Of a stretch of 64,000 nt of DNA, positions 11,910 to 24,135 are shown in pieces. Under the pieces are notes generated by a model. It saw only the letters and a program-made list of their open reading frames with translations. It was not told the origin of the DNA and made no database searches. The DNA is from Termitomyces sp. T153 (lineage: Eukaryota; Basidiomycota; Agaricomycetes; Agaricales; Lyophyllaceae), in the NCBI GenBank assembly GCA_018296165.2, contig JACKQL020000029.1, forward strand, positions 496,001 through 560,000, written 5' to 3'. Position numbers and translations under genes: made by a program. The first letter of the stretch is position 1. Each line of letters starts with the position of its first letter.

Positions 11910-14900
11910 ATGCTGTCCAGGCAAGTCCTCCGTCGCTTCCCCGCGACTTGCAGGGCCTCCAGGGTACTTTCTGTCCGTCCAGCCCGTGCTCTCGCGACGG
12001 CTGCGCCGTCTCCCAACGACGCCTTTGCAAACGGCACCAATGCCTACTATGCTGACCAAATGTACCGCCACTGGAAACAGGACCCTAAGTCCGTGCATGC
12101 TTCGTGGGATGCCTATTTCTCAGGCCTAGAAGGCGGTCTTCCCAGTCCACAGGCGTTCTCTCCTCCTCCTCGCTCTTTTCTTCCTCACCCCACAGACGGT
12201 GCCCCCGCATTGCATGCCAACGGTGGGGCAGAGCTTGATGTCCATCTCAAAGTGCGTAATCTATATTCATTGACGTTGTCATCTCAGTCTTGGTCCTAGA
12301 CTCAATTGCTTGTCCGCGCGTACCAAGTACGTGGCCATCATGTAGCCGACCTCGACCCGCTCAGCATTATGGATCCCGACCTCGATGACATTCGGCCCCC
12401 AGAACTTGAAGTCAGTCATTTCGGTTTTACTGAGCGCGATCTCGACAAAGATATTACTCTTGGTCCTGGAATCCTTCCCCATTTCGCAACTGAAGATCGA
12501 AAAACCATGAAACTTCGGGAGATCATCGCGCTTTGCAAACGTATCTACTGTATGTCTCCACAATCATATGTAGTGTTCTCTTCCTTAATAATCATCTCAT
12601 TAGGTGGTGCTGTGGGCATTCAATACGTTCATATACCAGACAAGGAGCAATGTGACTGGATCAGGGAGCGTGTCGAGGTCCCGAAGCCCTGGAATTATAC
12701 CGTGGAAGAGAAACGCATGATCCTTGACCGTCTCATCTGGTCGGAGTCTTTTGAGAAGTTTATTGCTAGCAAGTACCCCAATGAGAAGCGCTTTGGTCTT
12801 GAGGGCTGTGAGGCTCTCATCCCCGGTATGAAGGCTCTCATCGATCGCTCCGTTGACAACGGCGTCAAACATATCACCATTGGCATGCCGCATCGTGGGC
12901 GTCTTAATGTTCTTGCCAATGTTATCAGAAAACCCATCGAAGCCATTCTTAACGAATTTTCCGGCGCTGATCCTGATGACTCACCAGCTGGGGATGTCAA
13001 GTACCATCTCGGTGCCAACTACATCCGTCCCACACCCTCTGGCAAGAAAGTATCTCTTTCACTCGTCGCAAACCCATCGCATCTAGAAGCTGAGGATCCG
13101 GTCGTTCTTGGAAAGACACGCGCCATCCAACATTTCGAGAATGACGAAACCACACATGCAACCGCCATGGGTGTTTTGCTTCATGGTGACGCTGCGTTCG
13201 CTGGCCAGGGTGTCGTCTATGAGACCATGGGCATGCACAATCTCCCCAGCTATGGCACGGGAGGTACCATCCACCTCATTGTTAACAATCAAATTGGCTT
13301 TACCACTGACCCCCGTTTCGCGCGCTCCACTCCTTACCCCTCTGATATTGCCAAATCTATAGATGCTCCCATCTTCCATGTCAATGGTGATAATGTAGAG
13401 GCTGTCAACTTTGTATGTCAACTCGCCGCCGACTATCGCGCCAAGTACAAGAAGGATGTCGTCATTGATATCGTCTGCTACCGTCGTCACGGTCACAACG
13501 AGACAGACCAACCCAGCTTCACCCAGCCCCGCATGTACCAGGCCATTGCTAAACAGCCTACTCCTCTCACTCAGTACACCAAATTTCTCGTCGGTCGCGG
13601 TACTTTTACAGAAAAGGATATTGAGGAGCATAAGAAATGGGTTTGGGGCATGCTCGAGACTGCCGCTGCGGCCGCCAAGGATTACGTTCCCACTAGCAAA
13701 GAGTGGCTCTCTGCCTCATGGCAAGGATTCCCCTCGCCCAAGCAATTAGCCGATCAGACACTTCCAACGCGTGCCACTGGTTCTGATGAGGCAACTCTCA
13801 AGCGTGTCGGAAAAGCCATTTCTCAGTGGCCCACGGGCTTCACTCCTCACAAGAATCTCGCACGTATCCTGACCACGCGCGGAAAATCGGTCGAGGAGGG
13901 AAAGAACATTGACTGGTCTACGGCTGAGGCGCTCGCATTTGGGTCTCTCGCTCTAGAGAAGATCCACGTTCGTGTGTCTGGGCAGGATGTTGAGCGTGGA
14001 ACATTCTCTCAGAGACACGCTATGATCCACGATCAGGTGAATGAGCAGCAGTATGTTCCTCTTAACGACCTCGGCTCGAACCAGGCGCGTTTTGTCGTGT
14101 GCAACTCTTCTCTATCTGAGTTCGGCACACTCGGCTTCGAACTTGGATATTCCCTTGTCTCTCCTGATTCACTCACCATGTGGGAGGCGCAGTTCGGTGA
14201 CTTTGCAAACAATGCTCAGTGCATCATTGACCAGTTTATCGCGGCTGGAGAGAGAAAGTGGCTTCAACGCACGGGTCTTGTGATGAGTCTTCCCCATGGC
14301 TACGATGGACAGGGTCCAGAACACTCGAGTGGCAGGATTGAACGGTTTTTGCAGTTGTGTGATGATCATCCTCATGTGTTCCCCACTCCTGAGAAGATTG
14401 AGCGTCAGCATCAAGACTGCAATATGCAGGTTGTATACCCTACGTATGTTTGTTCTTGCTCTCTGTCACGAGTCTGTCGCTCACTAGTCGTGCAGGACTC
14501 CCGCTAATTATGTATGCTGTATTGTTTGTTTGTTTGTGTCTTGCTACTAACTAACATGTGCATCCATCAGTATCATGTTCTCCGTCGACAAATTCACCGT
14601 GACTTCCGTAAACCTGTGAGTTTTATTCTATCAATCCTTCGCGTATCACTTACTCCGCGTTCTTCAGCTCGTCGTCTTCTTCTCAAAGAGCCTTCTTCGT
14701 CACCCCAGAGCGCGCTCAGAACTTTCTGAGATGGTCGGAGATACCCACTTCCAACGATATATCCCGGAACCCCTCCAGGAGTCACTAATTGCTCCCGAGG
14801 AGATCAAACGTCACATTCTTTGCACTGGTAAGTGAGTACATTTGTCGTCCTCCTCATGGCTGATCTTCTGTGTAGGTCAAGTATACCATACTTTGTTGCA

Positions 14901-15408
14901 GGAGCGTGAAGAGAAAGGCCTCAAGGATGTTGCTATCAGCAGGATCGAACAACTCTCGCCCTTCCCCTACGATCAGGTCAGCCGTGCCTCTTTGCTCGTT
15001 TTGACTTCAGCCAACTCAAAGTGTCTCTTCTAGTTGACCCCCCATCTCGATATGTATCCCAATGCTGACCTCCTATGGTGTCAGGTATGTCTTTGATGTT
15101 GTCCTTGATGACGTTTGTGCCAATTGTTCTGAATGTTGTATAGGAGGAGCCTCTCAACAATGGCGCCTGGAGTTACGTCGGTCCCCGTATCTACACTGCT
15201 GCAGGACAAACACAGTACCATAAGGGCAAGTACCCGTACTATGCCGGCCGCGGCCCCACAAGCTCTGTAGCAACGGGTAGCAAGGTATCATATTCGTCCT
15301 GGTCTTTTGAAAATATACTCACCATATGATCTTTGACAGGCTCAGCATAAAAAAGAGATTGAGTCCTTCCTTCGTGACGCGTTTGATTTGTCAAGTGGCC
15401 ATCACTAG
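11910..15408 (+). CDS. KGD1: 2-oxoglutarate dehydrogenase E1 component, mitochondrial
   Basis: Predicted 1004-aa thiamine-diphosphate enzyme that decarboxylates 2-oxoglutarate in the TCA cycle as the E1 part of the OGDH complex. Exons: 11910-12251, 12300-12549, 12604-14443, 14496-14511, 14571-14615, 14668-14827, 14876-14976, 15034-15084, 15144-15284, 15340-15408. The N-terminus ([18 protein letters not shown]) is Arg-rich with no acidic residue, a good matrix presequence. Landmarks: [42 protein letters not shown] and [12 protein letters not shown] for ThDP/Mg binding and the active site, then [20 protein letters not shown] and a C-terminal [16 protein letters not shown]. Length matches yeast Kgd1 (about 1014 aa). 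Exon 4 is a 16-nt microexon. Intron 2 (54 bp) is stop-free and in frame. No lesions. Confidence 0.95.
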
Positions 15409-15953
15409 ACCTTGAGGAGCAGTTGATAGTTGACAAGCACAATTTTATTTATTTAATGCCTGCATTTTTTCTTCCTTACAGAAATATAATGATTATCATG
15501 GACCCCATCATATTGTATCAGGATACACAGGTGATTGATGCCTGCGGCAAAGGCCCCTCGATCATTCGTGTGGCAGATTTATGGGTGCACACGTCAGTCA
15601 GGCACTCTCTCCCTCGAAATTCAACTGTTGAAGAGTGATAATGCTTGTGGGGGCTTGTTAAGCTTGATTACAGTTCGAGCCCGTATGTGCCGAGTCATTT
15701 TTGAGCGAAGAAAGAATCTCAACACAACCATATAACATAATCCTAGGCAGAGAGCGAACTGACGCTGATCACACAAGTTCTCTCTTATCACATTGACCGA
15801 AACTGCGATTACCGACAAGTCCTTTCTCCTTTCTCCCGCACAGTATTCAAGCCCGATCTATCTCTCAATTGTCTAGATTTGTGCATAACTCAGTCCGGTA
15901 AATCTTGCAAGCTTGCCTATCTTCAAAGCCTATTTCACGATTAAGCCTCGAGC
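15409..15953. other. Intergenic region, KGD1 to VPS36
   Basis: 545 bp holding the KGD1 3' flank and the VPS36 promoter side. Short open frames here have no recognisable content. I see no RNA gene and no clear TATA box. CpG content is normal. Confidence 0.5.
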
Positions 15954-17921
15954 ATGACACTACGTCGAACAACCAGATTCGTAGATGGAACCATTCCTAT
16001 CCAAGCGCTGTTATACACCGACGAGGAAGTCTATACGAGCCAAGATAATGTTGGTATATATGATGGGTGAGCGATTTCATGTTTCAGGAGCACTACACGT
16101 CTTGATTCCGCCCTCTGTTTCGTATTTATTGACCATACAGTACACAGAAATCACCAAATCACCAAGCTGGTACCATAATCCTCTCAACTCATCGGTTGTT
16201 CTACATCGACGCACAGAATGCGTACAAGCACTCTTTCTCGCTTGATTTATCGACTGTCACGCAAACCGAATATTATGCTGGCCTGTTCAAGTCCTCACCA
16301 AAGGTCACACTCCATGTCACTGGTAACTCCAGTGCGTCAGATCAAGTAGTCAATATCGACAGCGGTGAGGATGGTTTTGAAACCTGGGTATGCGAAGTCT
16401 GTGGGTATCGCAATCCTCCCGGGTTAAGCCCTGCAGCTTCCGGAATATGCGGATTGTGTGGTGTTCCGCGAGCATCGGTTCCTCCGTCAATTACTTCAGG
16501 GTCTGGAGTGTCGTATCGTTCGGAATCTTTACCTGCATCGTCAGCAACGTCAGCACTATCACTGTCTTCGTCATCCAGCTCAGATGCCGTTTCAGACTCC
16601 AGCTTCAACGCATGCCCTGTGTGTACATTTCTGAACCACCCCGCGCTAAACTACTGCGAAATGTGTTTGACTGAGCTACCTCGCTTGTCGCCAAAAGCGT
16701 CACGCGTCATGAAATCAGCACCTAGCTCTCGTCCTCCATCCCCTGATCTTGATGACGAGGACGCAGCATACCCGCATTTTCTTAAGATCAGCTTTCGTAA
16801 AGGCGGTGATAAAGCTTTCTACACCGTGCTCAAACGAAGCCTTCAAAGTAAGGTGTGGGAGGTATGTATACTGTTGTTAGGTGGATATGATACTGATGAG
16901 CCGCATGGAAACAGTCACACGGAATAAGGTATAGACCCAAAACGTCTGATACATCCCTTAAGCCTGGTCCTGACACAAGTAGGTATGGAATAAGTTAGTA
17001 TTTTCAACTTGTCTGTGGCATCAAATTGCGTCTAACTGCATCCTCAAAGCTGGAATACTTCGAACGGTGGAAACGTCCGCTCAAGGGCAAGAAGATGGCA
17101 TGCTCGACGCCCTTCAAGATCTAGAGGCGCTCCGGATTAAAGCAAAAGACATGGTCCGCCTCGCAGCCGAACTCAACGAGAAACTTACCGCCATCTCCAT
17201 GCCCGAAACACAACGGTTGTCCAACTCCATACCGCCTCCCGAGCCGGAGGAAGCGACCTTCATCCGTTCTTCTCTCTCACAACTTGGCCTCCAGATGGCC
17301 AACGCCCCTGTGACACTCGATATGATGAAGGACGAGAAGAGATGGATCGAGGAGCTCGCGAGGGAACTTGCGCAGGTGCTCCAAGGATCTTCGCACCCTC
17401 ATCAGGAAGGAGGTTCAGGTGGGATGATGAGAAAGCGCGGAGTCATCGCGTTGGATGAAGTTTGGGGAGGATGGAACCGTGCCCGTGGTATTGGTATATT
17501 TTTCTTATTTTCGTCTTTATTATTGTTCTCATCTCTTACAACTCTATTCCGTATTTCATCAGCTCTTATCCCGCCTTCGACCTTCCTACTCGTGCTACCG
17601 CAGCTTCCTTTTTTTACTGATCCCCCAATACGAGATCGTATGTTTGCCTCGGGGCTTAGAGTGCTGCATACCCCGCTGTATACCCATGCTTCATTTTCCG
17701 CACGATTCTCCGGCTTTCTGGCCCTCGAAGGTCCGAAGACAGTCACACAAGTAGCGCAGGAAGAGGGTATAACACTTGGACTGGCGACGGAGATGATCGC
17801 GGCGGTGGAGGCGGATGGGGATATCTGTAGGGATGATGGGGAGAGTGCTATCGCGGGTGGAGGTGAGGTGAGGTGGTGGGCGAATCTATTCGCAGGGTAT
17901 ACATGGGATGGACAGGAATAA
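15954..17921 (+). CDS. VPS36: ESCRT-II subunit Vps36 with split GLUE domain and NZF fingers
   Basis: Predicted 566-aa endosomal sorting protein linking ubiquitinated cargo and phosphoinositides to ESCRT-II. Exons: 15954-16066, 16141-16861, 16915-16978, 17050-17493, 17563-17921. The GLUE domain opens the protein (GIYDGTQKSPNHQAGTIILS, THRLFYID) and is interrupted by two Zn-ribbon/NZF modules: WVCEVCGYRNPPG...ICGLCG (about residues 143-170) and ACPVCTFLNHPALNYCEMC (about 219-237). GLUE resumes with FLKISFRKGGDKAFYTVLK. The C-terminal half is the EAP30 winged-helix part (LRTVETSAQGQEDGM; FASGLRVLHTP; RWWANLFAGYTWDGQE). Yeast Vps36 is also 566 aa with two NZFs at this place. Intron 4 (69 bp) is in frame and stop-free. 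It is the last host gene before the repeat island. Confidence 0.93.
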
Positions 17922-18029
17922 TCAATGTCATGCTTTCTTCCTTAGCCTATGGTCCGGAGAGTTCCTTTCTCGCAACCTTTCAGTCCGGTGCTGATAGTTG
18001 TAGATCGAAGGCCCTGCTTCCTTGAAATC

Positions 18030-18353
18030 TTACATGAGTTCCACCTCCCTAGGCCTTAGTTTTAGCGTAACCAGGCATGTCTTAACACCGCCGAGCAATG
18101 CCGGTCGCGGCGTCCAGCTGAGTTCTTCATCCTGCCAGTCCTCGACTATGCCCGATGAAAATAAGAAAGATCTGACATCACAATCCATTGTCGTGTTTGC
18201 ACCAGGCAAAGATATTTTACCAAAGACCTCTACAGGTGCAGGATACTTTTTTTGCAAGTTTATTTGAGTATTACAACTATATTTTTCAGACTTCAGTATC
18301 TTCATCGCTTTCGTTTTCTCCATCTTCCGAACGAGCTGCGCCGGCAGAATCAT
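18030..18353 (-). CDS. Small unrecognised ORF next to the repeat-island border
   Basis: An open frame of 107 codons lies tail-to-tail with VPS36 in DNA of normal CpG content. Its C-terminal half (DWQDEELSWTPRP, ALLGGVKTCLVTLKLRPREVE) looks protein-like, without repeats or membrane segments, but I recognise no family. It could be the 3' exon of a minus-strand gene whose upstream part was lost when repeats accumulated from 18560 on, or a chance frame. Confidence 0.25.
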   Translation of the reverse strand: MILPAQLVRKMEKTKAMKILKSEKYSCNTQINLQKKYPAPVEVFGKISLPGANTTMDCDVRSFLFSSGIVEDWQDEELSWTPRPALLGGVKTCLVTLKLRPREVELM

Positions 18354-18559
18354 ATTTCACCAAGCGGTTTAGAACGCGTGGGGTCCTGCAGCCCAAAAGA
18401 TGAAGCTTTATGCACCGCCATTACAGGTTATCATCCCTGATTGCAATATCATCTGTGGTCACAATAAGACTTTTATAATGCGTTATAATGCATCATCATT
18501 CTTCTTTGAGTCTTGACATGCTTGATTTCACCATCTATAATATATGTGCCAGCCGGGTA

Positions 18560-20030
18560 CCATGAGTCTAGTGGTGGCAAAACAATATATGTCCCAGTGC
18601 AAGGGGGTTCACTTGCTCAATTTCTCATATAGGGATGGTTAGTTAGTCCAATGTCCGAGCCGTTAAATATTTTGGAGGGATGACTATAAACTGTCCATTT
18701 ATGGTAATATTTGGCTACAGAACCTAAACCAAACTTGATCTAGACACTTTTTCAGGGTTGGTTCCTCGTTTGAAAGGTTTTCCGTGCCGAAGATTGGAAA
18801 GCTTAAATCAGTATGGTTGTGAGGATTTCTATCTATACTTTATCAATGATAAGTCCATTGACAAGTCCAATGTCATTGTTAATGCCAATTATCATGTACT
18901 CTGCCCATAAAGTAGGTAAGGTTGGACTGCCCAACTGGAAAATAAACACAAGGGAAGGAAGCAGGAAGTGCACTGAAAATCTCAAGAAATGGAATGCTAA
19001 GGTTATAAAAAAAACTCAGTCAAAAGCAGCTGGTTTCTTTACACAAAAAGTTGCCCATGTTCCACCCACAATATCTGCACCTCTGTCCATTCATTCTTCC
19101 TCATTGCTATCAGAGAGCCTATGAGGGTGGATTGTGTAAGGGGACTGGTCCTTAGACCATCCCACCCTTGCCTAGCTTAGTCTGTGGGGATTGGCACCCC
19201 TATCTAGCTGACCTCCAGACTGCCTGGCCTCTTCTTACTCCCTCACCTGTCTTGGCTCCCATGCCTAATGGGGATATTGTACCTGGCACATGGTATATTA
19301 TTGTTGATTATTGATCTTTCTACTACCAGACCTCATAATCATTGGCCTCTGCTTTGTCATATAGGCTGTAGTCAGGAGCCTCCAGCTTAGTCATAGGTAC
19401 TTAGTCATCTAGTGGCCCTTATAGAATTTAGGCAGATCTGAGGATAGGATATCCCCAGTCCAGACAATAGCATTGCTTCTGGGTTCATTCACTAGCATAA
19501 CTGTAAGCCTGGCCAGTGTGGCCCCTTGCCTTTTGCCTCAATCTCCACCTTTGCCTCTTGTTGGATGCCTACCCTTTGCCTGCTGTGCCTCTGGCCAGCC
19601 TGCTTGTTGCTTGCCTCTTGACTAGAGTGTCAGGATGTGAGTGGTGGGCTTGGCTTGGACTATCCATAGTTGACATTCCCTTACAGAATGAAACAATGTT
19701 GAGAATGATTTGAATCCAGTAACCAGATTCCTGAATGATCTGATTGCCTTATATAGAATATTAGTCAACAGTTAGTTAGTTACTTCAGCTCACCAGCCAT
19801 TAAAAAAAACTGACCCTATATGTTTAATTTTTTTTGATCCCCCCATGTCTCAGTGCTGACCACAATGTGAATTGTGGAGGTAACAACTAAATTTGCATAC
19901 CTAGTGGTGGCAAAACAATATACTATAAGATACATATGAGGTATCTAATAAAAGTATCATAAGAAACAACTTACTGCTGCCTTAGTGCTGACCACAATGT
20001 GGAGGTAACAACTGAGGAGTAAGTTGTTGA
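18560..20030. repeat. Start of CpG-poor repeat island; decayed element bounded by a 20-bp direct repeat
   Basis: CpG almost vanishes from about 18560. A 20-bp string (CTAGTGGTGGCAAAACAATA) occurs at about 18569 and again at 19901-19920 in direct orientation. GTGGTGGCAA resembles a hAT-type terminal repeat, but orientation and lack of a recognisable transposase leave this open. Between them an open frame (18813-19124) carries KVGKVGLPNWKINTREGSRK, unrecognised. A second duplication, AGTGCTGACCACAATGTG, occurs at about 19852 and 19985. No intact gene is visible. Confidence 0.4.
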
Positions 20031-20199
20031 ACAAGGAAGCAAATGCACAACAACATGTGATCATGGAGACAGGTGACATAGTGACTAGAATCTAGTCAAC
20101 ACAACCCCATCAGCAATGAAATGAACATGTGGAAGAGAAAATCATGATTGAGAGACAAGTCCAAGTAAAGGAACAAATCTGTAATGTAAATTCTTTGGA

Positions 20200-22065
20200 A
20201 GGGCTTTGGTAAGGCTATCAACTATCATATTGGATGTAGAAATTTTTGCAAATGGCATGGGACATAGCCATATACTCAGCTTCTATTGACAACAATGCAA
20301 CTGTTTCCTGTTTCACTGAAGACCATGACACTAGACTGGAATAGACAAAAAAAGCATATTCAGAAACACTTCAACAAGTAGAAGCATCTCAGTCATATAG
20401 TAGCATCAAATTCATTGCATTGAGTCCATCATCAATGTGTAGGTATATGATGTTGAATGATTCATTTCCATTTGAGAGAGTCAGGATAGATGAGTGAGGA
20501 GGGGAAAAGAATCTGTTCAAAAAGATGCCATGATCTACTTCATATCTTGTCAAACCTAAGTCCTGCAGCCTTCTCCTAATGACTGCATACCACTCATGTG
20601 AAACTTGTTTAAGTCCATAGTGTGCACAAAGAAGAGTCTTATTAACCTTCTTTGGATTTGGATCAGAAAAACTAGGGATCTGTTTGAGATATATTTTGTG
20701 GGTTAATGGTGCATTCAAGAAGGCTGTCTTGACATCAAAATAGAATATTTCCAGATTGTGCATTGCCACTATGCTGGAGTTATCCTAATGCTTGTCATCT
20801 TTGCTACAGGCACATATGTCAATCCATAGTCTTCAGGTTGTTGACTGGATCCTTGAGCTATGAGATGAGTTTTTTCCTTTCCTGGAATCATTGATCTGTC
20901 TGGATTATATTTGTGGGCATAGACTCTAAAAAACTTCAATAGCTTTTTGAGCAGCTGATAGATCTGTGGATTTGAAAATAACTTGAGCTTTCAAGCTTTG
21001 AAGCTCTCTCTTCATAGTTACTCTCCTCCAGCATTGGAACAATATGTTGCTTTGAAATAATTCTCTGGAGCCTTTGATAAGTCATTGCCAAAGGGTTCAA
21101 AAACACAGATGATCAGGTCTATAAGTGACATATGCTTTATAGTGTGATTGCTGATCCCTCCAAAGAAGCAAGGTCTTCTAATGGAGAAGATATGTGAGCA
21201 GAAGTCATCAAAGTGTTGATATCAAGTGTTGCAGATAAACCCTGATATGGATCTAGATCTAGACAATTGGATCTAAGGCAAGTGAGTTTTTTTTTATGTT
21301 TTATTGGTAATTTTTTTGATAAATGTTTGACTTGTTATGGGTTTAAAGATTTATTTTGGTTGATCTCACTGGGGGCTTGATTGAGGTGTGGATGATTTTG
21401 GAGAAGTTGAAGGTGTCAGTGGTGAGAAATGGAGATGCTGGTTTGAGTTGGAAGGGATAATGGAAGAGAATGATTGTGGATAAATCAGAGGAGTAGGTGG
21501 AGGATCAGATTCTGGTAATACTGATCTAATGTGGTTTCAGTTGTTCTCAAACATTTTTGTTGAACATAATATCTCTTAAAAAGTAACACCAACCATTTAA
21601 TTTAGACCTTGAACATGCCACCCAAGTCAGTTTTCATCATATCCAACAAATATGGCCTCAAAACACTGTGTTTCACCTTTCTGTCAGGTTTCTTCGGAGT
21701 GTAAGACAAAGCATTGGCAACCCTAGACTCCAAGATGAGCAAGACTAGGTTTTGATTCTTCCATCACTTCATAAAGTGTTGTCAGGGCTGGAAGTGTCAA
21801 TGCAGGGAGTCTATTCTGAAGGTATTGAATGGTGAGAATAGCATTGTCTAAGAGAGACATAGATAAACCCAATTTGGTCATAAGAGACTGTGCCATGCCT
21901 TCTATCATTCTAATGTATTGCTTAGCTTTTCCATTCTGTTGGTGAGCACACACTGCTAGATTGAAGTACTATCTCTTTCCCATCAAGATAGTCCCATAAT
22001 GCACCCATCACAAATTTATTTGGCACCATCACATCTCTTTCAATTCCCATGGAGACAAGGTAACT
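20200..22065 (-). pseudogene. Copia-A: decayed Ty1/Copia polyprotein (integrase and RT parts)
   Basis: Read on the minus strand, integrase C-terminal sequence (CAHQQNGKAKQYIRMIEGMA, WGCQCFV-like) lies at about 21700-22060 and reverse transcriptase (FDVKTAFLNAPLTHKIYLKQ, GLKQVSHEWYAVI, IIYLHIDDGL replacing the usual YVDD box) at 20389-20770. Many stops and frame changes interrupt it, and CpG is nearly absent, consistent with old, mutated DNA. No LTR can be paired with it with confidence. Confidence 0.8.
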
Positions 22066-22068
22066 TTA

Positions 22069-22571
22069 TGTTGAAGACAGGCAAAGCACAGGGGATTGAA
22101 TAGTCACTAAAGCTGAAGTCCAGAGTCAGAAAGTGAGTGTATTGAAGTGTGAACACTAACCTGAAGTCCAGAGTCAGAAACTGAGTGGGGACTTCAGGCT
22201 TCTACATTATCTATATATACTGTAATGTAACTGAATAGAAGGAATCACATGGAGAATGTGTATGAACTGAATAGAAAGGGAATCACATGGAAGATACATG
22301 TGATTGAATTGAATAGAGAGACAATCACATGGAAGATACATGTGATTGAATTGAATAGAAAGATAATCACATGGAAGATACATGTGATTGAATTGAATAG
22401 AGAGACAATCACATGGAAGATACATGTGATTGAATTGAATAGAAAGATAATCACATGGAAGATACATGTAATAAACTAAATAGAAATGAAGGAAGTGGAC
22501 TACACATGTGATAAATGAACTTGGAGTGAATGCTGATCATCCATAGTAGAATGCAATAAGCAATTCTAACA
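22069..22571 (-). repeat. LTR of Copia-B (about 503 bp)
   Basis: Starts TGTTGAAG and ends TCTAACA on the plus strand, giving TG...CA ends. On the minus strand a polypurine tract (AGGGGGGAG, 22572-22580) lies just before it, after the RNase H reading frame, so this is the 3' LTR of the minus-strand element Copia-B. A tatatata tract near 22210-22220 could be its promoter. An internal direct repeat (CTGAAGTCCAGAGTCAGAAA) occurs at about 22105 and 22162. The LTR holds the 42-bp minisatellite. Confidence 0.65.
22243..22470. repeat. 42-bp minisatellite with hairpin units
   Basis: Units start at 22281, 22323, 22365, 22407 and 22449 (last one partial), preceded by a diverged unit at 22243. Each carries the inverted repeat AATCACATG-7 nt-CATGTGATT. 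Units alternate at their 3' end between agagac and aaagat, giving an 84-bp higher-order period. Because 42 is a multiple of three, both strands stay open and give meaningless repetitive ORFs. Confidence 0.95.
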
Positions 22572-23086
22572 CTCCCCCCTGATCCAGTCAATCTCCAAGC
22601 TTGAATAAGCTAGTAAATCCCCATTCCCTGCCTGCAGAATTCCACTTTGGGTAGAGGAAGTGGTTTTGTGAGCAGATCTGCCACTTGTTCTGTTCCAGGA
22701 ATATGATGAGGAATGAGTTTCTGCTGATCAACTGCATCTCTGAGCCAATAGAAGCTGAGGTCAAGGTGCTTCATTCATCCATGGTGTTCTGGATTCTTGG
22801 TAACACTGACTGCAGATTGATTGTCAATCAGCATGGGAGATGAAGCAGTAGAAGAGTATCCCATTTCATGTAGAATATTCCACATCCAAATGATTTCTTT
22901 GCCAGCTTCTACAGCAGCAATGTATTTTGCTTCAGTTGTGGATAGGGCAACAACTGATTGAAGCTTGCTACTCCATCCAATAACTCCACCACCAATTGTA
23001 GTTAGATAACCACTAGTAGAGCAGCCAGAATCAGGACAATCTCCATGTGAGGCATCACAGAATGTAGTAAAGGGTTGAATGCCAGT
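22572..23086 (-). pseudogene. Copia-B, 3' part: RNase H domain
   Basis: Minus-strand reading gives a Ty1/Copia RNase H: CDASHGDCPDSGCSTSGYL, VVALSTTEAKYIAAVEAGKE, LIDNQSAVSVTKNPEHHG. The reading frame is cut at 23086 by the CpG-rich LTR element and its upstream part lies beyond that element at 29150-29335. CpG-poor. Confidence 0.88.
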
Positions 23087-24135
23087 TGTCATGACCCATT
23101 CCCTGAAACCCCACACATTGCCCATCAACCCCCGAACCCCCAAAAAAACCCCCAATGCTCCGCCGAACTTCCGCCCATGCCCCGCGCCTATTTCGGCTAA
23201 CTCCGATGCCTCCCTGGCTAACTCCGATGGCACCACCCATCATCAACTCAACACCCTGGTTCCTCCAACCTATTCCGGAGTATCACGACAACCTCGGGGC
23301 AACCCACGTTCTCCAATGATCCCATCAACATATCAGTGCGGCACGATCCTCGATCACAACCAACACCCGCCCCCTCTGTCGAGCTCCGCCAAGCCCCGCT
23401 GCCACAGCCGACATACCCCGAAGTCCTCCAGTAGTCAGTATATAAGTCATCAAGTAGCTCTTCGTACTCTAGTCTTGATATTGCTTAACGTTACCTATGG
23501 CCTGATTGTTTCCTTTTTGTGTTTCGTGTTTTGTTCTCTTATCTCAGTCTCCTGGTCTCATCTCAGTCTCCCAGTCTTATCTCAGTCTCCCAGTCCTGTC
23601 CTGTCTCCATTTCACTATCATTCTCGTTATCGTCTCATATCTCCACTTGAATCTACTCTTGTTCCTTATCATCTCGTCCGACGCTGTCTTGGTGACTCCG
23701 TCCAACCATTGTGCCCAAGTCTTCATCAACCTTAACGACCTCACAAACTCCGCAATTACGATTACGAACCCTGACACTCCTTTACCAGGTCCGAACCTCA
23801 CTCTTCGCTCGGTCCCAGACTCCACCAGCTCCAAATGATCTCCCATCAAACCCCGGCTCCGTTCCCATTGATCACACAGCCACCTACTCCCTTGCTTCCG
23901 CGAATCTCCCACACGGCCTTCTGCCTGAACCCCGCCAAGACCATCTCGCTTCCTCACAATCCGACTTCTCTGGACCTTCCCGGATCTGTCTGGATCACAT
24001 CCCCCCAACTATCCGCACAAGCCACCAGGGCCCGGAACGTTTTCAAGTGTTCGGTTACCAATGCAAGAGGATCACGCCTGCCTAGTAAGGACTCGCCCAG
24101 TGCAGCTGAGCCCCTGGGGTCAGCGGAACCTGACA
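23087..24135 (+). repeat. 5' LTR of the CpG-rich element
   Basis: 1049 bp, TGTCAT...CTGACA. A TATA box (tatataag, 23439-23446) is followed 32 nt later by AGTCTTGATATT (23471-23482), the probable transcript start (U3/R border). Differences from the 3' LTR in the first ~240 bp are all CpG to TpG/CpA transitions. Open frames in the LTR on either strand are non-coding by-products. Confidence 0.93.

Noticed and set aside
22243..22470. CRISPR-like array
   Set aside because: The units are contiguous direct repeats with no unique spacers, the genome is eukaryotic, and the array lies inside an LTR.
22245..22479. Repetitive proteins from the minisatellite frames
   Set aside because: Both strands are open only because the unit is 42 bp (3n) and lacks stops.
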